64,000 nucleotides of DNA from Bin87 sp963665395 (GTDB taxonomy: Bacteria > Chloroflexota > Dehalococcoidia > Lucifugimonadales > UBA3495), in contig OY762251.1 in the NCBI GenBank assembly GCA_963665395.2, positions 1,054,001-1,118,000 on the forward strand, read 5' to 3'. The notes beneath the pieces were generated by a model that was not told the origin of the DNA, did not search any database, and saw only the letters and a list, made by a program, of their open reading frames with translations. Below are positions 57,202-64,000 of this stretch, in pieces (the stretch's first letter is position 1; each line of letters begins with the position of its first letter). The position numbers and the translations under genes are program-made.

Positions 57202-58341
57202 TCATATCCGTATGGGTTCCGGTTCTCCGATGGACATGAAATACACCGGGTCTTGATGCCCGTATTCCTGCAAGCGCTGCAACCCTTCGAATTCAGTTGG
57301 CAGAATCTCGTAATCTTCGCTTTCCGTGTTGATAATCAGCCACTTGCCCTGATCGGCGGCGGTGAGCGTCCTCTCGATGTGGTCGTGATAGACGGCCAGC
57401 GCCTTTCGCTCCAGTATCCGGAAGCGCAGATCTTCTTCTTTCCGGCGAGCAAGAGCTCCAGCGTCTTCGCTGTCGTTCCCAACGGCATACCCGGCGTCAC
57501 GCTCCAGCATTTCCGACAAACCCATCAGCTCGAAGGCGTCGGTGAGCGGCGTCATCTCGCCTACCAGATGCTCCGTGGTGCCGGTGGCTTTCAGCTCGGC
57601 CATCACTTGACCGACCCGATAGGCCACCGACATGAACGCGCTGCCGGGGAAAATGACCATCTTGAACCCCAGCCGTTCCAGCTCGGACACGTTGAGCAGG
57701 GGCGATTTGCCCGTCTCCACGAAGTTGTACAGCAGCGGCACGCTGGTGCGAGCCACTATTTCCGCCGCCTCTGCCACGGAGCCGAGAGCTTCCACAAACA
57801 ATGCGTCGGCACCGGCTTCGGTGAAGGCGTCGCAGCGGCGCAAGGTGTCGCCCCACCCGGTGACGGCCAGGGCGTCGGTGCGGACGATGATGGTGAAGTC
57901 GTCATCGGTGCGGGCGTCCACGGCGGCCCGGATCTTCTGCGTCATCTCGTCGATGGACACAACTTGTTTGTCTTCCAGGTGGCCGCAACGCTTGGGGGAC
58001 TGCTGGTCCTCAATATGCACGGCGGCGACGCCGGTGCGCTCGTATTCGCGGATGGTGCGGCGCACGTTCATGGTGCCGCCGTAGCCGGTGTCGGCGTCGG
58101 CGATTACGGGTACGCTGACGGTGGCCGCGATGGCCGCGGCGTTGTCCATCATCTCCGTGGCCGTGGCCAGGGCGAGATCGGGATAGCCGATGCGGGCCAC
58201 CGAGGTGCCGGCGCCGGTCATGTACACGGCGGGAAAGCCGGTCTTTTCAATGATGGCGGCGGTGAGGCAGTCATAGGCGCCGGGCGCGGTGATAATGCCG
58301 GGCTCGGCCAGCAGTTGGCGGAAACGGGTGGTCGCTTTCAT
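57202..58341 (-). CDS. Isocitrate lyase/PEP mutase-family enzyme with fused C-terminal small domain
   Basis: A 379-residue protein. Residues 1-290 are a TIM-barrel of the ICL/PEP-mutase family: ITAPGAYDCLTAAIIEKTGF, PVIADADTGYGGTMNVRRTI (metal-binding Asp residues) and VHIEDQQSPKRCGHLEDK, in which KRCGH matches the catalytic Cys motif of lyases such as methylisocitrate lyase. Substrate is likely a 2-substituted malate- or isocitrate-like acid. The last 80 residues (from RRKEEDLRFRILERKALAVY) are not part of that family and resemble the stand-alone 95-residue protein at 12899 (GKWLIINTESEDYEI against GKYVLVDVLTGDYEI). It follows fabG by 22 bases. Confidence 0.87.
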   Translation of the reverse strand: MKATTRFRQLLAEPGIITAPGAYDCLTAAIIEKTGFPAVYMTGAGTSVARIGYPDLALATATEMMDNAAAIAATVSVPVIADADTGYGGTMNVRRTIREYERTGVAAVHIEDQQSPKRCGHLEDKQVVSIDEMTQKIRAAVDARTDDDFTIIVRTDALAVTGWGDTLRRCDAFTEAGADALFVEALGSVAEAAEIVARTSVPLLYNFVETGKSPLLNVSELERLGFKMVIFPGSAFMSVAYRVGQVMAELKATGTTEHLVGEMTPLTDAFELMGLSEMLERDAGYAVGNDSEDAGALARRKEEDLRFRILERKALAVYHDHIERTLTAADQGKWLIINTESEDYEILPTEFEGLQRLQEYGHQDPVYFMSIGEPEPIRI

Positions 58342-58363
58342 AACGTCATCCCCATTGCGTTGT

Positions 58364-59128
58364 CTATGCGGTGAGGCCGCCGTCGATGGTCAAAACCTGT
58401 CCGTTGACATAACCGGCATCAGGGCTGACCAGAAACAGGACGGCCGCGGCGACGTCGTCCGCAGACCCAAAGCGTCCCGCCGGAATGTTGGAAAGCACCT
58501 GGGCCCGCTGGTCGGTAGTCATGCTGGCCGTCATGCCGCCATCGCCTCCCACCTCGATGAAGCCGGGGGCGACTGCATTGACCGTGATATTGCGGCTGCC
58601 CACCTCGCGGGCGACGGCCTTGGCCATCCCGATCTGACCGGCTTTGGACGCCGCATAGTTGGCCTGGCCCGGGTTGCCCGACAAGCCCACTACCGACGAC
58701 ACGTTGACGATGCGCCCGTAACGCTGGCGCAGCATCAACGGGATGGCAAAGCGAGTGGGCAGGAAGGTGCCCCGCAGGTTCACGGCGAGCACGTCGTCCC
58801 AATCGGCGGCGTTCATCCGCATCACCAATCGGTCGCGGTTGATGCCGGCGTTGTTCACCAGGATGTCCAACCGGCCCAGCCGGTCCGCGGTGGTCTTGAC
58901 CACGGCCTCGGCAGCGTTCTCGTCCGACACGTCGCCGGGGACCCGCAGCGCTTCGCCGCCGGCGGCTCGGATTTCGTCAATTACCGTGTCGGCATCGGCG
59001 GCGCTGCTCCGGTAATTTATGCCCACCGAGGCCCCGGCTGCGGCCAGCCGTTTCGCGATCATCGCCCCGATACCTCGGGACGAACCGGTGATCAACGCTA
59101 CCTGGCCGCTCAAGTCAATTGTGTACAT
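58364..59128 (-). CDS. fabG: 3-oxoacyl-[acyl-carrier-protein] reductase-like SDR
   Basis: A 254-residue SDR. The cofactor loop is ALITGSSRGIGAMIAKRL and NYRSSAADAD after strand two fits NADPH. The catalytic residues are NNAGINRDRL (Asn), NVSSVVGLSGNPGQ (Ser) and YAASKAGQIGM (Tyr-Lys), all typical of FabG. NPGQANYAASKAG is the classic FabG consensus. It should reduce beta-ketoacyl-ACP in fatty-acid elongation. The start at 59128 is the Met before the SDR fold; upstream codons are open but unlike the family. It lies next to plsX and two hotdog dehydratase-like genes, which supports a lipid role. Confidence 0.93.
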   Translation of the reverse strand: MYTIDLSGQVALITGSSRGIGAMIAKRLAAAGASVGINYRSSAADADTVIDEIRAAGGEALRVPGDVSDENAAEAVVKTTADRLGRLDILVNNAGINRDRLVMRMNAADWDDVLAVNLRGTFLPTRFAIPLMLRQRYGRIVNVSSVVGLSGNPGQANYAASKAGQIGMAKAVAREVGSRNITVNAVAPGFIEVGGDGGMTASMTTDQRAQVLSNIPAGRFGSADDVAAAVLFLVSPDAGYVNGQVLTIDGGLTA

Positions 59129-59162
59129 TCCAACACCCCACCTCTTGGTAAAGAGCTCGCGT

Positions 59163-60194
59163 TCACGCCTTCGGCGCCGCCGTGTGATGCAGTTCGGCGA
59201 GTTCCTGGCGGAACCCTTCCACCAGTTCCAGGTGGTGGCAACGCAGGCCCGTATCGATTGCGCCGGCGACGCCGCGAGCGGTGGAGGAACCGTGGCCAAT
59301 CATCACCAAGCCGTCCACTCCGAACAGCGGCCCGCCCATGGTGCGCGGCAGGTTGGTGGTGGTCCACAACGCTTCCGCCGCTTGCTTGACCTGCTCGACG
59401 GGCAGAACTTCCGCCAGATGCCGATGCAGCAAAGGCGCCAGGGCCGACCCCAGCCCCTCGGCGAACTTGATCAATATATTTCCGATGAATCCGTCGCAAA
59501 CGATCACGTCGGCCTTGTCGGTGAAAAAGTCCATCCCTTCGACGTTGCCGACGAAATTCAGATGGCTGTCGCGGAACAGGTTATGGCTTTCCTGGACCTG
59601 GCGGCTACCCTTGGACGCCTCTTCGCCCACGCTGAGCAGGGCTACGCGCGGGTTTTCGATCCTCAAGATCCGGCGGGAGAAAGCGACGCCCAGGGCGGCA
59701 AAGCTCAACAGCAACGCCGGCCGGCAGTCCACGTTGCTGCCCAGGTCAACGACGGTCGTATTGGGCGCGACGCCCAGGAAATTTCCGCCGATGCAGGGGC
59801 GTTCCAGCCCTTCCAGCAGCCCCAGCGCCATCACCGCGGTGGCCATGGTAGCGCCGGTGGAACCCATGGAAACCACCATGTCGGCGTCGCCGGCGCGGAG
59901 CAATCCCATGGCGGTGGCGATTGAGGATCGGGGCTTGCGACGCAGGGCGGCGATAGGATGCTCGTCATCCTCTACCTTTCCCTCCGACGGCGCTACGGCA
60001 ATTGAACGCGCCACCGTGTCGTGTTTCGACAACTCTCCCCACACGGCATCGCTATCGCCCACCAGCGTCACGTGCAATTCCGGATGGGCGTCCAGAGCGG
60101 CCAAAACCCCGGGCACCGTCTCGCGCGGGCCGAAGTCCCCACCCATGGCGTCCACTGCGACGCGAACCCTTGCTTTGCTTCCGTTGGTACTCAT
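59163..60194 (-). CDS. plsX: Phosphate acyltransferase PlsX
   Basis: PlsX makes acyl phosphate from acyl-ACP, the first step of phospholipid synthesis with PlsY. The 343-residue protein has the start sequence VRVAVDAMGGDFGPRETVPG, the active-site region SMGSTGATMATAVMALG, then FLGVAPNTTVVDLGSNVDCRP-like sequence and VCDGFIGNILIKFAEG. The end has DGLVMIGHGSSTARGVAGAI. It is a peripheral membrane enzyme. The start overlaps the stop of the upstream MaoC-like gene by four bases, and fabG follows 34 bases later. Confidence 0.96.
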   Translation of the reverse strand: MSTNGSKARVRVAVDAMGGDFGPRETVPGVLAALDAHPELHVTLVGDSDAVWGELSKHDTVARSIAVAPSEGKVEDDEHPIAALRRKPRSSIATAMGLLRAGDADMVVSMGSTGATMATAVMALGLLEGLERPCIGGNFLGVAPNTTVVDLGSNVDCRPALLLSFAALGVAFSRRILRIENPRVALLSVGEEASKGSRQVQESHNLFRDSHLNFVGNVEGMDFFTDKADVIVCDGFIGNILIKFAEGLGSALAPLLHRHLAEVLPVEQVKQAAEALWTTTNLPRTMGGPLFGVDGLVMIGHGSSTARGVAGAIDTGLRCHHLELVEGFRQELAELHHTAAPKA

Positions 60195-60655
60195 TCCCCG
60201 GCTTCCCCTTGCGCCGGCGGGCTTAATATAACGCTCGCCGACCCGGTGATGATGCGGTTGTCATTATGTGCATTACGGACTTCTACATTGCAAGTCACGA
60301 TGAGACCGTTATCGGTCAATTCCCGCTTCGCCACGCTGCCCGTTGCTTCCAGCACGTCGCCGGGATACGCCGCGCCGCGGAACCGCGCCCGCAGGCTGCC
60401 GGAGGACAGCCAGTCCGCCCCATAGGCCCGCGTCATCATCTCCGAAACCAGCGCCAGGGTCAGCATACCGTGGGCGATAACGCCGCCGAACTGCGTGGCC
60501 GCCGCGAATTCGTCGTCATGGTGCAGGGGATTGTTGTCGCCGGAAGCCGCGCGGTAAGCGTCGATGGCCTGGCGCGTGATGGCGCGTCGCGTCGTCGGGA
60601 GCGCGTCGCCAACTTCGCGTGGGGATACCGAGCTCGTTGCCAGTTCCGCAGCCAT
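60191..60655 (-). CDS. MaoC-type hydratase/dehydratase with catalytic motif
   Basis: A 154-residue hotdog protein. The catalytic motif is YRAASGDNNPLHHDDEFAAA, with Asp and His at the usual spacing, followed by GGVIAHGMLTLALVSEMMT. This is the active half of a two-part hydratase; the preceding gene encodes the non-catalytic half. Together with FabG and PlsX they look like a 3-hydroxyacyl-ACP dehydratase of the HadAB kind. The ATG at 60655 follows the upstream stop; an ATG at 60682 that overlaps the upstream gene is an alternative. Confidence 0.87.
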   Translation of the reverse strand: MAAELATSSVSPREVGDALPTTRRAITRQAIDAYRAASGDNNPLHHDDEFAAATQFGGVIAHGMLTLALVSEMMTRAYGADWLSSGSLRARFRGAAYPGDVLEATGSVAKRELTDNGLIVTCNVEVRNAHNDNRIITGSASVILSPPAQGEAGE

Positions 60656-60659
60656 GGGA

Positions 60660-61055
60660 TCAGTCACCGTCCAGACGATCATTGACGGGTAGAAGGACTG
60701 TGGTGCGCCCCCGCATCAGTATCAAGCCGCTCCTGTCTTCGGTGACGGTGTAGTTCACGGTGAGAAATCGCATTCCGCCCCTCTCGCGAGCCGGCTCGAT
60801 CTGCGCCTCGGCGGAAACCAGCGCGCCGATCCGGGGCGCATTTATCGTTTCGACATCCTGAAGGCTGTGTATCGCGCCGTCAGGCAAGGACAATCTTTCC
60901 AGCAGTCGGCCCACCACCCGGGCCGCCAGCATCAGCGGGGGCGCGGCGGCGGACGCCAGGTAGATAGGCAGTTTGTCGCCAACTGCAGAAAGATATTGCT
61001 CAACTGCGTCAACGGTAATTTCCCAAGCGCCCAGACTGATTTTGGTATGCGGCAC
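60660..61055 (-). CDS. Hotdog-fold protein, non-catalytic dehydratase partner
   Basis: A 131-residue protein with hotdog features: EITVDAVEQYLSAVGDKLPI at the start, PPLMLAARVVGRLLERLSLP, LQDVETINAPRIGALVSAEA and VNYTVTEDRSGLILMRGRTT. It lacks the D-x-x-x-x-H active-site pair, so it is probably the structural partner of the following MaoC-type protein, like HadA/HadC with HadB. It is the first gene of the minus-strand lipid unit; the region upstream is repeats. Confidence 0.78.
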   Translation of the reverse strand: MPHTKISLGAWEITVDAVEQYLSAVGDKLPIYLASAAAPPLMLAARVVGRLLERLSLPDGAIHSLQDVETINAPRIGALVSAEAQIEPARERGGMRFLTVNYTVTEDRSGLILMRGRTTVLLPVNDRLDGD

Positions 61056-61153
61056 GGAACAACCTATCGAACCCGGCGCGAATTATCCCCGGTACGGCAC
61101 TTAACAATAATACACGGGGAGCGCCATACCGACAATCCGACGGCTCACTCATG

Positions 61154-61337
61154 CAGGGCTATCGCATATGAAATTCCAACCTCGTCGCTCCGGCGAAAGC
61201 CGGAGTCCATCGGTCAAACAGTGAACGAATCTGAAACTTGGCTAACGAATTCGCACACTGGATTCCGGCTTTCGCCGGAATGACGGTAGAGGGGGCCGGA
61301 ATGACGGGCGTTAAACCGTCCATATGCGATAGCCCTG
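61154..61337. repeat. F2 inverted-repeat element (184 bp), inserted in an F1 end
   Basis: Ends CAGGGCTATCGCATATG and CATATGCGATAGCCCTG. Two H hairpins inside. The perfect 10-bp duplication CTCACTCATG at 61144-61153 and 61338-61347 includes the first bases of the F1 element that follows, so F2 inserted into F1. Confidence 0.9.
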
Positions 61338-61341
61338 CTCA

Positions 61342-61509
61342 CTCATGCGTACCCACTTGGTAGATTGTCAGAAGCAGGATTTTTCGGATGGAAAGGATTT
61401 CCAGGATTGGATGAGAATCTGACGCCGGACGATCTCAATCCCGATAATCGGTCAAATCCTGACCATCCTGCTTCTGACATTCCTCAGCCGGAAAGTGGTT
61501 ACGCCTGAG
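61342..61509. repeat. F1-A element (168 bp)
   Basis: Left end CTCATGCGTACCCACTT, right end AAAGTGGTTACGCCTGAG (two changes). Inside is only the A module (GTCAGAAGCAGGATTTTTCG pairing with CATCCTGCTTCTGAC), without the B module. F2 has hit its left end and F3 its right end. Confidence 0.8.
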
Positions 61510-61510
61510 C

Positions 61511-61622
61511 GGCGGCGTTCCGATTTAGGCGGTTTGATCCAGCAAACGCTGTTGCCGGCGCGAGTAGGGGCGACCGGCCGGTCGCCCCTACAAATGGAAA
61601 CCACCTAAATTGCAACGCTACC
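61511..61622. repeat. F3-P element (112 bp) with a P palindrome inside
   Basis: Left end GGCGGCGTTCCGATTTAGG, right end CCTAAATTGCAACGCTACC. The core is the perfect P palindrome GTAGGGGC-GACCGGCCGGTC-GCCCCTAC at 61564-61591 instead of the B module. A perfect 9-bp duplication CGCCTGAGC lies at 61502-61510 and 61623-61631, part of which is the right end of the F1 element. Confidence 0.88.
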
Positions 61623-61726
61623 CGCCTGAGCTACGCCGGAGGTTTGACGCCAGGCGTTGGGCGGCGTAGCATAAAATCAACCTATGACGATTGACCATCG
61701 TTGCACGACCCGGACGGGAGGCGCTG

Positions 61727-62623
61727 ATGACGACGATTCCGAACCATACCGAAGCATCTTCTACACAAGATATACGCCAGGCCGTGCAGGAACACTACGG
61801 CCAGCGGGCGCTGCGGGTCATCGAGTTGACCGACGTTACGCCGGCCCAGGGGGCTGGCTGCGGCGCCGAAAACTGCGGCCATGGAACCTGTGGCGGCGAC
61901 GATTGCGGCCACGACGCCACGGCCTGCGGATGCGGAGACTCGACCGCCGCCGCGGCCTGTTGCGGGCCGGCGGATACCGAGCACGCCATGCGGCTCTACA
62001 ACGACGCTCAATTGCGGGGCCTGCCCGTGGAGGCGATGGCCGCCTCGGCCGGCTGCGGCAATCCCACGGCCCTGGCCGACCTTCGCCCCGGCGAAACGGT
62101 GCTGGACCTGGGTTCGGGCGGCGGCATCGACTGTTTCATCGCCGCCGACCAGGTGGGCGAATCGGGCAAGGTGTTCGGGCTGGACATGACGCCGGAGATG
62201 CTGGCCCTGGCCAACGCCAACCGCGACCGCATGGGCCTCTCCAACGTCGAGTTCGTCGCGGGCCATCTGGAGGACATCCCCCTGCCCGACGCCAGCGTGG
62301 ACGTGGTAATCAGCAACTGCGTCATCTGCCTGTCGCCCGACAAGGACGCCGTGTTTCGGGAAGCCTACCGGGTGCTGACGCCGGGCGGCCGGTTCCACGT
62401 GTCGGATATGCTGGCGTTGACCGAGGACGGCCCGCGCCTGACCGATGCCGAGGCGTGGGCGTCGTGCATCGGCGGTGCCGAGTACCGGGGAACCTACCTG
62501 GGCCGTATGGCGTCCGCCGGCTTCGTGGACATCGCCACCACCGATGAAGCGCTGCGGTTTGACGAGAACGAAGCGCCGCTGAACGTGGCCAGCGTGAAGG
62601 TGTCGGCCCGCAAGCCCGCCTGA
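61727..62623 (+). CDS. arsM: Arsenite methyltransferase ArsM-like
   Basis: A 298-residue SAM-dependent methyltransferase that should methylate As(III), a detoxification step. SAM motif I is VLDLGSGGGIDCFIAADQVG near residues 124-143, followed by VFGLDMTPEMLALANANRDR. The cysteines used to bind arsenite fit CGNPTAL (about residue 109) and ISNCVICLSPDK (about 203-206). The N-terminal domain has an unusual Cys/Gly/His-rich stretch at residues 44-83 (CGAENCGHGTCGGDDCGHD and ACGCGDSTAAAACCG), which may bind metal. I start at the ATG preceded by GGGAGG; the frame extends 12 codons upstream. Confidence 0.92.
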   Translation: MTTIPNHTEASSTQDIRQAVQEHYGQRALRVIELTDVTPAQGAGCGAENCGHGTCGGDDCGHDATACGCGDSTAAAACCGPADTEHAMRLYNDAQLRGLPVEAMAASAGCGNPTALADLRPGETVLDLGSGGGIDCFIAADQVGESGKVFGLDMTPEMLALANANRDRMGLSNVEFVAGHLEDIPLPDASVDVVISNCVICLSPDKDAVFREAYRVLTPGGRFHVSDMLALTEDGPRLTDAEAWASCIGGAEYRGTYLGRMASAGFVDIATTDEALRFDENEAPLNVASVKVSARKPA

Positions 62624-62641
62624 CGCGCTTGGTCGGCGTGC

Positions 62642-62669
62642 TATAATCAGCCGCCCATTGGACTATAAT
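62642..62669 (+). promoter_or_regulatory. Two TATAAT boxes before pdxA
   Basis: TATAAT at 62642-62647 with CTGACG at 62620-62625 (16-base gap), and a second TATAAT at 62664-62669, 24 bases before the pdxA ATG. The first pair resembles the promoter of selB. Confidence 0.5.
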
Positions 62670-62693
62670 CCCTCCCCCAACCCGAGGCTCGTC

Positions 62694-63746
62694 ATGGCAT
62701 CTTCAACCGACTCCGGCGTTCAGCGCCCCGCCATCGCCATCACCATGGGCGACCCCTGCGGCATCGGCCCGGAGGTGGTGGTGAAGGCCCTGTCCGATCC
62801 CAGGATCTATCAATCTTGCCGACCGGTGGTGGTCGGCAACGTGTTTGCCATGGAGCAGGCGGTCCAACTGACCGGATCCGCCTTGGGCATCAACCATACC
62901 GATGATCCCACCTCGGCCGGCGAGAACCCCTCGGTGGTGGACGTGGTGGACATCGGCAATCTCAACGCCGAGGACATCACCGTGGGGCAGCTGAGCGTAC
63001 CCTGCGGCAAGGCGTCCATGGAGTGGGTGAGCAAGGCGGGACAGCTGGCCATGGCCGGCGTGGTGGACGGCCTGGCCACCGCGCCGCTGAACAAGGAAGC
63101 GGCGTCCCTGGCCGGCTATGAGGCCATCGGGCACATGGAGTTGTTGCAGGAACTCTCCGGCGCGAAAACCGTCGCCACCATGCTCATGGCCAAGAACCTG
63201 CGGGTGGTGCATCTGACCACCCACCGCTCCCTGCGGGTGGCCTGCGATTACGTGAAGAAGGACCGCATCCTCGATTACCTGCGGCTTACCGATGACAACT
63301 TCAAGAAGTGGGGTTTCGCCAATCCCCGCATCGGCGTGGCCGCGCTGAACCCTCACGGCAGCGACGGGGGGCTGCTGGGCAACGAGGAAGCCGAGGAAAT
63401 CGCCCCGGCGGTGCAGCAGGCCCAGAGCGAAGGCATCAACGCCATCGGCCCGGTGCCGGCGGACATCATCTTCCACCAGGCCATCCAGGACCGCTACGAC
63501 GTTACCCTGTGCATGTACCACGACCAGGGCCACATTCCCGTCAAGGTCTATGGGTTCGAGGAGAGCATCACGGCCAACCTGGGGCTGCCCTTCATCCGCA
63601 CCTCGGTTGACCACGGCACGGCCTTCGACATCGCCGGCAAGAACCGGGCCGACCATACTTCCATGGTGGAATCGATACGGATGGCGGTAGCCTTTGCCCG
63701 AGGCGACGGGCTGACCGATCCGCCTACGGCGGAGAGCGAGGAGTAG
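62694..63746 (+). CDS. pdxA: PdxA-family 4-hydroxythreonine-4-phosphate dehydrogenase
   Basis: A 350-residue NAD-dependent dehydrogenase of the PdxA family. It acts in the DXP-dependent branch of vitamin B6 synthesis, or, for PdxA2-type members, on related hydroxy acids. The N-terminal motif AIAITMGDPCGIGPEVVVKA is complete. Metal-binding His are in MGHMELLQEL and TTHRSLRVA, and the block MYHDQGHIPVKVYGFEESIT is conserved, followed by RTSVDHGTAFDIAGKNRAD. I start at the ATG at 62694; upstream codons are open but contain the promoter box. Whether PdxA or PdxA2 cannot be settled without the neighbouring pathway genes. Confidence 0.9.
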   Translation: MASSTDSGVQRPAIAITMGDPCGIGPEVVVKALSDPRIYQSCRPVVVGNVFAMEQAVQLTGSALGINHTDDPTSAGENPSVVDVVDIGNLNAEDITVGQLSVPCGKASMEWVSKAGQLAMAGVVDGLATAPLNKEAASLAGYEAIGHMELLQELSGAKTVATMLMAKNLRVVHLTTHRSLRVACDYVKKDRILDYLRLTDDNFKKWGFANPRIGVAALNPHGSDGGLLGNEEAEEIAPAVQQAQSEGINAIGPVPADIIFHQAIQDRYDVTLCMYHDQGHIPVKVYGFEESITANLGLPFIRTSVDHGTAFDIAGKNRADHTSMVESIRMAVAFARGDGLTDPPTAESEE

Positions 63747-63750
63747 GGCG

Positions 63751-64000
63751 ATGAGTACCGCCCCGGATTTGCCGGCCCACGGCGTTCAAAGTACCGAAGA
63801 CCGTCTCCGGATCAGTTTGCGTATGATCATCCAAGCTCGCGAAGAACTGAAGATGGGTAGCCGCTTGCAGGCGGGTGAAAAAGCCTGGGGCACCGTGGCG
63901 CACCCGGTGAAAGCCATCGCCGAACAACGCGGCTGGCGGCATAAGTCCCATCAGGACGTGCTTGCGGTTATGAGCCAAGTCGTGCTGGAGTACGGTTTTG
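63751..64000 (+). CDS. N-terminal part of an uncharacterised helical protein (window edge)
   Basis: The reading frame opens at ATG 63751 with GAGTAGGG just before it, four bases after the pdxA stop, and is still open at the window end. The 83 visible residues are helical: STEDRLRISLRMIIQAREEL, KMGSRLQAGEKAWGTVAHPV and KAIAEQRGWRHKSHQDVLAV. The pattern resembles PaREP1/HEPN-like proteins, but I cannot be sure. It is likely co-transcribed with pdxA. Confidence 0.7.
   Translation, partial: MSTAPDLPAHGVQSTEDRLRISLRMIIQAREELKMGSRLQAGEKAWGTVAHPVKAIAEQRGWRHKSHQDVLAVMSQVVLEYGF

Overview
The window is GC-rich (roughly 60-65% by eye), densely coded bacterial DNA. The gene set and repeat types (a Pnkp/Hen1 RNA-repair pair, a PyrR-controlled pyr operon, SelB, many acyl-CoA type SDR/MaoC enzymes, abundant short palindromic repeats built on a 'CATTGCGAGGAGCG' module, frequent TTG/GTG starts) suggest an uncultured Chloroflexota, most likely Dehalococcoidia or SAR202-like. 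That placement is an inference from style and families, not from a marker-gene tree.

Layout. 1-7.1 kb: 3' part of purA, two small genes, the Hen1-Pnkp RNA repair pair and a zinc alcohol dehydrogenase. 7.2-10.8 kb: a single-chain restriction-modification enzyme. 10.9-17.2 kb: selB, a small protein plus retropepsin-like protease pair, NurA, PncC/CinA, and two membrane-linked proteins. 17.4-22.6 kb: two MaoC-type hydratases, two tandem SDRs and two oligopeptide-type ABC permeases. 22.6-25.7 kb: a repeat and insertion hot spot with an IS4-like element. 25.8-29.7 kb: an alpha/beta hydrolase, a frameshifted VOC gene, a ferredoxin and an ornithine-cyclodeaminase-like enzyme. 29.7-38.6 kb (minus strand): the pyrimidine operon pyrR-pyrB-pyrC-carA-orf-orf-carB, led by a PyrR-binding attenuator. 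38.6-41 kb: a VWA protein. 41.2-55 kb: an accessory island with a DUF3800 protein, an HsdM/HsdS-like system apparently split by a frameshift, a duplicated three-gene PIN cassette, a Phd-VapC pair, antitoxin and hsd remnants, an NYN-domain gene carrying an in-frame repeat insertion, a nicotinamidase-like hydrolase and a CAP-domain lipoprotein. 55-61 kb (minus strand): a DUF2157/GDYXXLXY pair, a second retropepsin-like protease, an isocitrate-lyase-family enzyme and a fatty-acid set (fabG, plsX, two hotdog proteins). 61-64 kb: a three-deep repeat nest, then arsM, pdxA and a cut-off gene.

The most unusual structure is a set of small non-autonomous inverted-repeat elements. I call them F1 (ends CTCAYGCGTACCCACTTT), F2 (ends CAGGGCTATCGCATATG), F3 (ends GGTAGCGTTCCGTTTTAGG) and F4 (ends AGGGTCTTTCGGTT). 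Many copies have visible 9-10 bp target duplications. The families share interchangeable inner hairpin modules: A (GTCAGAAGCAGGAT type), B (CATTGCGAGGAGCG type), H (ATTCCGGCTTTCGCCGGAAT type) and P (GTAGGGGC...GCCCCTAC palindromes with a variable core). They have been written into genes: one is read in frame through an NYN protein, one has donated a start codon, one has truncated a DUF2283 gene, and P palindromes supply stop codons or C-terminal codons. Other notable systems are the duplicated X1-PIN-X2 cassette, in which two paralogous proteins flank one toxin, and a small-domain plus retropepsin pair in which the small domain has been fused to an isocitrate-lyase-family enzyme.
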